From NCBI GenBank assembly GCA_000818945.1, contig KN805378.1, positions 457,488 to 521,487 of the forward strand: 64,000 bases of DNA. The letters run 5' to 3'. The DNA is from Schizochytrium sp. CCTCC M209059 (taxonomy: Eukaryota > Sar > Bigyra > Thraustochytrida > Thraustochytriidae). Below, one piece after another: positions 1 to 6,897 of the stretch. The number at the start of each line of letters is the position of its first letter. Within the stretch, counting starts at the first letter, position 1. The translations under genes were made by a program, and so were the position numbers. Under the pieces are notes generated by a model. The model was not told where the DNA came from and did no database searches. It worked only from the letters and a program-made list of their open reading frames with translations.

Positions 1-797
1 AAGCTGGCTGGAACAAAGTCTCCATTGCGAACACTGCCCAGCTTTTGCAAATCGATCATATTCTCGGCAACTTTTGGCCGCAAGAACACGCTCTCCAGCT
101 CCTTCATTTCCATCTCGGCGGCTTTGGCGATTTGACTCAGGGGTGTAGGTTGAGTGATTGCGAGAAGAGCCCCTAGTACCTTGCGCGACAGTGCAGCCTC
201 GTAGGCATCTGTGCGTAGCACATTTCCCTGCAGACGCGCGTTCCGAATGATGCCTTTGGCGACACCATGTTCTACGGTATGGCGGGCAAATTCGACCGGC
301 ACAGCGTGATCTGTGGCGAGAGCGCCAAGTGTTATTGAGTGGAGCCCATTCACAAGCAGCTCGTCGATTTCACGACAGAGTGTGTTGCGAAAATCTGAAG
401 AAACGATCTCAAGTGCAGTCAAAAAGGACAACTTTGCGACGCCTACTTGATCCGACAGTGCGGGCCCGGTAAAATCGTCGGACTTCGCCTCCTCTTCATT
501 CGCGACGAGACTTTGCGCTGCGGACTCTACGATGGTAAGATCGAGATCGAGGATTGCAGCCATCTCATCAAGTCGAGCGCGACCTCCGCGTAACTTGACC
601 TCTTGGCATATATCCTGCCGCAGACGTTCTGGCGTGACAAATTCATTCCCTGACAACGAAAAGACGAGCTCGAGTTTCTTTTGCTCACGGAGCTTAAGCA
701 CCAGTTCCACCACGTTGCGCTCCGAGAGCCCTCGCTGGGTCTCCGCGGCTTGTGCAGTCTCGAGCGCCTCGGCCAGCGCCGCCAGCTCCTCGTCCAT
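1..797 (-). CDS. UFL1: E3 UFM1-protein ligase 1 homologue, N-terminal part (gene runs off the window)
   Basis: The reverse complement from the ATG at 797 reads open to base 1, about 265 codons, and has no stop inside the window, so the 3' end is missing. The N-terminus carries family hallmarks: 'TQRGLSERNVVEL' (compare 'TQRLSERNCIEIV' in animals), 'NEFVTPERL', 'VKLRGGRARLDE' and later 'ITQPTPLS'. UFL1 is the scaffold E3 that attaches UFM1 to ER-bound ribosomes and other targets, acting with DDRGK1 at the ER surface; it has no RING or HECT domain and works through winged-helix repeats, which fits the helical, charged character seen here. It is divergent from PSMF1 across a 546-bp gap. Presence of UFL1 implies the UFMylation pathway in this organism. 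What is seen is the N-terminal motif series; the pathway role is family knowledge. Confidence 0.92.
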   Translation of the reverse strand, partial: MDEELAALAEALETAQAAETQRGLSERNVVELVLKLREQKKLELVFSLSGNEFVTPERLRQDICQEVKLRGGRARLDEMAAILDLDLTIVESAAQSLVANEEEAKSDDFTGPALSDQVGVAKLSFLTALEIVSSDFRNTLCREIDELLVNGLHSITLGALATDHAVPVEFARHTVEHGVAKGIIRNARLQGNVLRTDAYEAALSRKVLGALLAITQPTPLSQIAKAAEMEMKELESVFLRPKVAENMIDLQKLGSVRNGDFVPAS

Positions 798-1343
798 TGG
801 CCAGTGCCGACCGACCAGCCGACCCACCGACCGCCCGGGCCGCGTCGCGAGGTCTTCTCTGCTCGCAGCTGGCCTCGGGCCGGGGCCGCTGCAGCGGCAG
901 CAGGTCTCTGCGGAGGCAGCAGGTCTCTGCGACTGCCAGCCCGGCTCGGCTGGAGAGGTCTCGGCTGCCTCGTTCGTTGGCTTTCCTGCTTTGCCTTCGC
1001 TTGCTCGACGGGTTCGCCTTGCGCCCCTGGCTGGCGACTCACGCTCGGCAAAGAGCGAAGGCGGTCTTGGGACTCCCAGCGCGTGAACTCGCGCGCACGG
1101 ACGACACGCGACGCGGCGACACGCGACGCGACGCGAACTCTGCGGCGCTCGGCCGCGTCTCTCTCTCTTTGCGGTGCCTCGGAGCAGAGCAGATTCGATT
1201 CAGATTGGGCTCGGGGCGTGGCGGCAGACAAGATATCTTCGCCGGAAGCGCGCCGCGAGAGCGCGAGGGGGCGCGAGCGCGGCTTGTGCGCGCGAGCGGC
1301 GCGGGCGTTGCGGCCAGGAAGCGCGAGGAGGCAGTCGCGAACG
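798..1343. promoter_or_regulatory. Divergent intergenic region between UFL1 and PSMF1
   Basis: This 546-bp GC-rich gap separates two head-to-head start codons and is the only place both promoters can lie. No TATA box or obvious upstream gene was found. Open frames crossing it look like products of GC-rich composition. Confidence 0.45.
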
Positions 1344-2744
1344 ATGAGCGGGTCGAGCTGGACGCCGAGCAGCTGGGCCGACGTGGCCGCTGTCGGGACC
1401 GTGTGCAGGACCGGGGCCGAGAGCGAAGAACTCTCCAGCGCACGCGGATTCGTCGAGACGCTGAGCGCCCAGCATGGCGAGCAGGAGATGAGGAATGAGG
1501 TCGAGGCGGCAGCGAAAAAGGTTCTGGGATCCCTGGGCCAATTGGCGCTCTGTGATCTCGCCAAGCTGAGCAAGCCCTCAGATGTTCTCATGGCTGCGGT
1601 GCATATCCTTGTGCTGGGCAGCGCTGAGGCTCTACGGGTGGACATGAAGCCCATTGGCACAGCGCACGACGATGAGGATGATGGAGACGACGACGACGCC
1701 AACAACAACGATGACAACAATGATGAGGACGATGCGCCCAAGAATGGCAATTCCGCCTGGTCTGCGGATGCCAATTGGCCCGAAGTCTTTCCCGACGGAT
1801 GGCTAGTGGACAGACCCCGTTCGTATTCGATACGGTATACTCTTTCTTCTTCAGAAGCGGCGCGACAGGCCAAGCTCGAAGGGAAAACAGTTGTCGTGAA
1901 AGGAGTTTTGATGAGTGGGTCATCCCTGCTTGTGAGCGCGATGCTCGAAGGCACTGGCGTCGATGCAGATCCTGTGTCCGCGGCACTGCGCGTGAGCGAC
2001 TTTGTTGCGGGAGGGGGCAGAAGTGCCGTGGACGCTGCGCGAGAAGATGGAAGATTGGGTCTGTGCGGCCTCATTACTGCGGCAAGCGCGTTGCAGCTCG
2101 GAGAGGTTGTACGGAGCGAGGTTCTGCGTCCTCTCTTGGGAAAACTTATTCCCACAGAAGATGCCTATGTAAGCACCGAATCGCAAGAAAGCAATCGAGA
2201 CAACGGCGAGCGTGGATCGGGACGAGCGCGTGCCGATCTGCGCGTCCCGCTACAAGGCCGGGATCCACGACGAAGTGGTGGTTTCGGGTGGCGAGGTGGA
2301 CGCGAGTTGGTGCCGCCTGGTCCCATGGGTGGGCCTGGCGGCTTTGGCGATGACTTGCTGCCTGGAGGCGGCCTTGGCCAAGGCGGAATGCTCTTTGGAC
2401 CGGGAAATGCGGCCTTTGACGGCCGTTTCGGCCCAGGCGGCGGCTTTGGCGGACCTGGGCCAGATTATGACGATGACGATGGCATGGGCGGTTTTCCATC
2501 TGGGGTACCGCCTGGCGCAAGATTCGACCCCTTTGGCCCTCCAGGTATTGGTGGCCCTGGTGGAGGTGGTCGTGGTCCGGGCCCATTTGGACCCGGTGGC
2601 TCTCGCAGTTCCCGTAGCTCTCATAGCTCGCGAGGTTCACGTGCTTCCGGCAGTCGGGGAGGGCCCGGCCGAACGACGTTTCCTGGCGAACCGGACCCTG
2701 ACCATATGCGACCCCCTTTTGGTTCAGATGATATGTTCTCTTAG
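1344..2744 (+). CDS. PSMF1: Proteasome inhibitor PI31-like protein
   Basis: A 466-residue protein from the ATG at 1344; the frame stays open further upstream but those codons lie in GC-rich promoter-like DNA. The N-terminal half matches an FP domain: after an acidic Asp/Asn run (about residues 110-130) comes 'PDGWLVDRPRSYSIRYTL', the usual PI31 arrangement. Residues from about 300 are Gly/Pro-rich and contain the family's 'RFDPFGPP' and, near the end, 'PDPDHMRPP'. PI31 binds the 20S proteasome and helps regulate assembly or transport. Animal PI31 ends in an HbYX-type tail (Met-Tyr-Leu); here the end is 'SDDMFS', so the tyrosine is phenylalanine and the last residue serine. A candidate poly(A) signal lies 121 bp past the stop. 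The family call is firm; proteasome inhibition by this version is untested. Confidence 0.88.
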   Translation: MSGSSWTPSSWADVAAVGTVCRTGAESEELSSARGFVETLSAQHGEQEMRNEVEAAAKKVLGSLGQLALCDLAKLSKPSDVLMAAVHILVLGSAEALRVDMKPIGTAHDDEDDGDDDDANNNDDNNDEDDAPKNGNSAWSADANWPEVFPDGWLVDRPRSYSIRYTLSSSEAARQAKLEGKTVVVKGVLMSGSSLLVSAMLEGTGVDADPVSAALRVSDFVAGGGRSAVDAAREDGRLGLCGLITAASALQLGEVVRSEVLRPLLGKLIPTEDAYVSTESQESNRDNGERGSGRARADLRVPLQGRDPRRSGGFGWRGGRELVPPGPMGGPGGFGDDLLPGGGLGQGGMLFGPGNAAFDGRFGPGGGFGGPGPDYDDDDGMGGFPSGVPPGARFDPFGPPGIGGPGGGGRGPGPFGPGGSRSSRSSHSSRGSRASGSRGGPGRTTFPGEPDPDHMRPPFGSDDMFS

Positions 2745-2864
2745 ACATTGAGTTTCCACGTTCGCAGTGATTCTCAAGTGTCTCGTGAGCGGGCATTCAT
2801 CGTGTGTGTTTTTTTTTCAAAGGACCGTCTGACTGTAAGACGTAGGTAAATGATTTTTTCCAAT

Positions 2865-2870
2865 AATAAA
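2865..2870 (+). terminator. Candidate poly(A) signal AATAAA after PSMF1
   Basis: AATAAA lies 121 bp downstream of the PSMF1 stop, inside an AT-rich stretch that contrasts with the GC-rich coding DNA. It falls before the convergent neighbour's stop at 3001. Confidence 0.45.
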
Positions 2871-3000
2871 GACTCTACATTATTTAACAACCGCGAGCTG
2901 CCAGATAAGACGCGGGCGTGCTGCATCTACAGAGACCGTAACGAAAGACAATTGGGGGGTCTTTTGGGGCAGCTCTTTCTGTTGATCAAAACGAAACGAT

Positions 3001-5142
3001 TCACTCGGCATGCGCAGGAGTCATCCTGACCGTCTTGCGTAATGATTTGGGCATAATCGGATCGATAAAGACGAAATAGACCATTGTAACACCGATGACA
3101 ACAATGGAAAGAAACAAGGTCACTGCGGCCTGACGCTGCTCCTCTGGAGACGTTTCGCCTTCTTCGTCGACTTGGACAATATCAACACCGACAAAGTTGA
3201 GACCGCCGGAAACCGCCCACCAGTTGAGTGCGAGCAGAGGCCCATTTACGACGACGGTGGCCACATTGATCCAAAAGCGAATATTTGAAGCTCGAACACC
3301 GTCGTAGAGAAAGAGAAATCGATCTGCGAGTGTCTTGAACTGCACAATAAAGGGCCGTACGAGCACAAAGGCGGCCATGGAGACGACGATACCGAGAGTC
3401 CCTGAGATTAAGTACAGCCCGATGGCACCCCCACTTAACGAAGCAAGAATGCCACCAACCGCAAAAAGCCAATGCGAGAATACGTCCTGCAAGCAGAACC
3501 TTGGGTTCTTTGCGAGGGAAGCTGTCTGCTGGCGAATGATGCTGGCCCGTGTATCAACATGTTCTGACAGACCGGGGTCATCGTCGATGGTCGCTTCATC
3601 GAGACTTGCCGCGCCATTGTCGAAAGAAGGTACTCGCCTAGGGTGCTTGTGCAAGCGTCTGACCCGGACGATAAGAAATCCAAAGACGGCGAGTGCAGCA
3701 ATTCCAACCACGACAGTGGACAGGAAGCCTTCGAGGTCAAGCACAAGAACCGCAAGCAGAGCATTGAATGCCTGCTCTGGAATCGCCGTGACAACCAGCA
3801 TGAGAAGAACGAGAGCGCGTTCCGGCGAAGCCATCTCCCAGAGCCAAATGACAAGAGGTTTGCCGTCGTCGGTCATTTTGTCTACAATGTATTTTTCCAG
3901 CACCGGCAGGTCTCGATAGAGCGAGAGAAAGACAAAGAGATTGAAGTACGCCACAATGAGTACGAGGATCCAGCGAACGATTGCAATGTCTTCCGCAACC
4001 GTGTAGACGGCGCCAAAAATGAAACTGATGACGAGAAAGGACATTTGAAGGTAAACTGCAAGCGAGTCCGCTGTCGCAGGGCGGCGTAGCACGCCTCGTG
4101 TCCAATTGCGGCCGGGAATTACGAGATCAAGGCCTTGGACTGTATGCAGCCAGTGCGGCTGCGCCATTTCGCGAAGCGCGTCGCCAACTTGATTCAGCAA
4201 CGAGTATTGGAAGCTCTGTATGACGATGAGAGTAGCGAGCATGCTGATTGAGGGCTCAAAGACCACATAAATGAGAATTCCCATGATGGGGTAAACGATA
4301 GTCGCCACAAAGCAAGAGAGCCCGTAGGCTTTGAGGGCCGCAGCCGTCAAATTTCGACTTGTAAACGTGGTTGAGTTCTGCACGGCGCGGTAAAAGTATG
4401 GGGCAAGAGCGGAAGCAACGAATTCAACGGCAACCTCCACCGTCGTGAGCAAAAGTGCAATCTTGACGTAGCTGACGTCGAGACTTTTAGCCAGCTGAAG
4501 GGACTCAAATTGCATCGCCTTGCCGACAATCCACGAAAGCGAATCGATTGCGGAGAGTGAAAACACGAGTCGTGCGCTGTGCAGGCGCTCTTTGGCCGTG
4601 GACGGCGGCACGGGCATTTCAGGATCTACGATTTCTCCTTGTGTGTGGGTTGGCTTTTTTCTGCTAGACTCTTGCAAATTAAGTGGACCCCTTTGCGAAT
4701 TGAATACGCCTTGGTGAAGATCAGACTCTGGGTGAACTCTTCCGTTTGGATAGGCGTCCCCAAGCGTTCCGTGTCTACTACTATCGCTTGACGAAGAGAG
4801 TCTACCTTTTCTTGCGTTAATTTGGTCAACACCAGAAAATTTGGAGGCGATATTGACATCATGACTGTTGCTCTCCACTTGATCTTGATCTTGGTCTTGG
4901 TCTTGGTCTTGATCTCGGTCTTGGTCTTGGTCTTGGTCTTGATCTCGGTCTTGATCTTGGTCTTGGTCTCGCTCATTAGAATTCTCGCTGTCGTTTCTGG
5001 GTACCTCCACGCCGACGTGCAAGGTGAGCAGCTCCAGGATCAGCTTCGTCCGCCTTTTCAAGTCGAGGGCAGCGTTGTTGACGGCTCTCCGTTCTTCCTT
5101 CGACGCAGCGCTCTGCGTCGCGCGCGGGTCGGCGTGCGCCAT
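3001..5142 (-). CDS. Unknown multipass membrane protein with N-terminal Asp-Gln repeats
   Basis: A 713-residue single-exon ORF with a good ATG at 5142. The first 70 residues are charged; then an Asp-Gln / Arg-Asp-Gln repeat of roughly 30 residues is encoded by a CTTGGT/CTTGAT-type hexamer (4878-4972). After a low-complexity linker, about 11 hydrophobic helices run from near residue 225 to residue 700, for example 'ALLLTTVEVAVEFVASAL', 'LVISFIFGAVYTV' and 'LFLSIVVIGVTMVYFVFI'. A loop near the middle is basic ('RVRRLHKHPRRVPS') and probably cytosolic. I do not recognise the family, and there is no transporter signature I can name. It shares a divergent 453-bp region with the TEX264-like gene and converges on PSMF1. 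The gene is likely real because membrane helices extend through almost the whole frame; its function is unknown. Confidence 0.72.
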   Translation of the reverse strand: MAHADPRATQSAASKEERRAVNNAALDLKRRTKLILELLTLHVGVEVPRNDSENSNERDQDQDQDRDQDQDQDQDRDQDQDQDQDQDQVESNSHDVNIASKFSGVDQINARKGRLSSSSDSSRHGTLGDAYPNGRVHPESDLHQGVFNSQRGPLNLQESSRKKPTHTQGEIVDPEMPVPPSTAKERLHSARLVFSLSAIDSLSWIVGKAMQFESLQLAKSLDVSYVKIALLLTTVEVAVEFVASALAPYFYRAVQNSTTFTSRNLTAAALKAYGLSCFVATIVYPIMGILIYVVFEPSISMLATLIVIQSFQYSLLNQVGDALREMAQPHWLHTVQGLDLVIPGRNWTRGVLRRPATADSLAVYLQMSFLVISFIFGAVYTVAEDIAIVRWILVLIVAYFNLFVFLSLYRDLPVLEKYIVDKMTDDGKPLVIWLWEMASPERALVLLMLVVTAIPEQAFNALLAVLVLDLEGFLSTVVVGIAALAVFGFLIVRVRRLHKHPRRVPSFDNGAASLDEATIDDDPGLSEHVDTRASIIRQQTASLAKNPRFCLQDVFSHWLFAVGGILASLSGGAIGLYLISGTLGIVVSMAAFVLVRPFIVQFKTLADRFLFLYDGVRASNIRFWINVATVVVNGPLLALNWWAVSGGLNFVGVDIVQVDEEGETSPEEQRQAAVTLFLSIVVIGVTMVYFVFIDPIMPKSLRKTVRMTPAHAE
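4878..4972. repeat. Hexanucleotide repeat CTTGGT/CTTGAT/CTCGGT
   Basis: About sixteen 6-bp units in frame inside the membrane-protein gene, read on the minus strand as Asp-Gln with periodic Arg-Asp-Gln. Interruptions (CTCGGT) occur at fairly regular spacing, so larger sub-blocks were duplicated as well as single hexamers. Confidence 0.85.
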
Positions 5143-5595
5143 GTTTCCTCCACTTTTCTCTCGGACCCTTCGCCTCGGGTCGTCGAGTAGATCTTGCCCG
5201 CGCTCGCGAAACGAATCTGCGAGTGCGGGCCTCCACCATAGTTCTTTTCACGCAAGCACGCCAAAGCACACACACATTTCTTGTCATGTTGGTGATAGAA
5301 GAAGTAGCACGCCACTGTGAGCACTGCAAGGAACGCAATTCTTCGGCCAGTTTACCTTCTCCGATTATCACGCTCGACCCGCCGCGGCGGAGCTCTTTCT
5401 TCGTATTTCCGGGACCTCCACGAGTTGTTCCGGCTGGTTTTTCGCCCCTCAAGTCTTCTGTGCAGCCCATGTGCATGGAATGAACTCGGAGAAAGATCAT
5501 CATGTGATGCTTAATGTCAAGGCTACACTGCTTGATGCATATCGGGATTGCGAGGCCCAGGCCGGGACGGGAGACGGGAGACGGGAGACGGGACG
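5143..5595. promoter_or_regulatory. Divergent intergenic region, membrane protein / TEX264-like
   Basis: 453 bp between opposing start codons. A GGGAGAC-type short repeat (about 5570-5592) sits directly before the TEX264-like ATG. No TATA box was seen. Confidence 0.4.
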
Positions 5596-6264
5596 ATGAG
5601 CGGCGTGCTGGAGCGCGTGAGCGCGCGGGCCGAGAACGTGAGCGCATGGGAGGTCGCGGGCGCGGCAGCTGCAGTGGGTGTTGCAGCTGCCGTCGCGTAC
5701 GCATGGCGGCTAGGCGTGTTTTCGTCCATGAAAGTGGAAAAGGTCGAAAGAGCGCCCATGACCGTGGCCGTGCAAAGTCTACAGTGCAACGTTGCGGACC
5801 TTGGTGGCCACTTTGAGCGTGTGATTGGTCTCTTCAACGAGGCGCTCCCAGCATTCAAGAATCGGCACCTCCCGCTCGGGATCTACTACGATGATCCTGC
5901 AGCCTTGGAGGATCCAGACAAGCTTCGCGTGGACGTGGGCGTGGTGCTGCTGGGCTCTGACGGCAGTTCCAAGCTCGACGCGGACGAGAACGAAATTGCT
6001 AAAGCATTAAAGCCCCATGATTTGAAGCTTGCGACGATTGCCAAAGGCGAGTTTGTGCAGGGTGAATGGCCTTTTGTGAACCGACTTTCGTTTGCAATTG
6101 GTCCCATGAAGTTTTACGGAAAGGCAATGAAAATTGCTGCGGAGGGTAGCTCAATTCAAGGGTGGACGGGATCGCTCGAGATTCATCACATGGGCGCCAA
6201 ACCACCCTACACCGAATACGTGCTGCCTCTGACGCAGGCGATTCAAATTACAGATTTCAAGTAA
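5596..6264 (+). CDS. TEX264: TEX264-like GyrI/SOUL-fold membrane protein
   Basis: A 222-residue protein starting at the ATG at 5596. Residues 18-43 form one hydrophobic, Ala/Val-rich membrane helix. The remainder matches the GyrI-like domain of TEX264: 'LGIYYDDP' followed by 'DKLRVDVG' mirrors the animal 'YYDNP...DKCRCAVG', and the end has 'LEIHHMG' and 'YTEYVLPL'. Animal TEX264 is a single-pass ER protein that recruits ATG8/LC3 through a motif in a long disordered C-terminal tail during ER-phagy. Here the protein stops just after the folded domain and has no such tail, so any ER-phagy role would need another adaptor or another exon. The stop lies in 'AAGTAACA', which could conceivably hide a splice donor, but no convincing downstream exon was found. 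A more general SOUL/GyrI-domain function is the alternative. Confidence 0.72.
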   Translation: MSGVLERVSARAENVSAWEVAGAAAAVGVAAAVAYAWRLGVFSSMKVEKVERAPMTVAVQSLQCNVADLGGHFERVIGLFNEALPAFKNRHLPLGIYYDDPAALEDPDKLRVDVGVVLLGSDGSSKLDADENEIAKALKPHDLKLATIAKGEFVQGEWPFVNRLSFAIGPMKFYGKAMKIAAEGSSIQGWTGSLEIHHMGAKPPYTEYVLPLTQAIQITDFK

Positions 6265-6897
6265 CAATATTGATACCGACGAGTCCGTGCTGAAGGTTGC
6301 GAAACAAATTGTCGACGCGCTGCAGATGCGGGGAGCGATCTGCGGAAAAGAATCTTTTGCTTTTCGCATGGCACGAAAAAATGCGAAAATCTATTTGGGA
6401 CAACTCGCTAGGCTTTTTGAGTTCTCGCTTCAAGAGGGGGGGGGGGTATTGATCGCGAGACGGCCATTTAGGCGAAAGAGAAGTCGGCCAAATGTCCTTC
6501 CATGACTACTAAACGACCCTTGTAGATATGGTGACCAAAACCGGGCGCAAGATCGAGACCAAGCAGCCTACAAATTGTGTCTTGCTCGAAGTAGCCAAGA
6601 TTTGTTTTCTTCTGTACCTTAATCAATCACAGAAGAGCCAGCCAGCTGCTGCGGGCGCAAGATCGAGATCAAGTAGCCTACAAATTGCGTCTTGCTCGAA
6701 GTAGCCAAGATTTGTCTTCTTCTGTACCTTGATCAATCACAGAAGAGGCAGCCAGCCAGCTGCAGCTTGCCAGACTGCCTGCCAGCCTGAAAGCGTCGAC
6801 TATCTATTGTTTGCGGGAATAAAGTAAATGTGTTGGTTGCACAGAGAGACAAAAAATGCACAGAAAGACGAAAATGTCATTCAAGAATCATATATAC
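6265..6897. other. Intergenic region between convergent TEX264-like and ArgD-ArgJ genes
   Basis: 633 bp without a recognisable gene. It holds the 110-bp direct duplication at 6543-6765, a G10-type run near 6437, and AATAAA at 6818-6823 as the best poly(A) candidate for the plus-strand gene. Confidence 0.6.
6543..6765. repeat. Tandem duplication of a 110-bp unit
   Basis: Copy 1 runs 6543-6652 and copy 2 6653-6765. Both begin 'GGGCGCAAGATCGAGA', pass through 'CTTGCTCGAAGTAGCC' and end in a CAGCC-rich stretch. They differ at roughly six positions plus a small length change at the end. No coding frame is shared. Confidence 0.85.
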
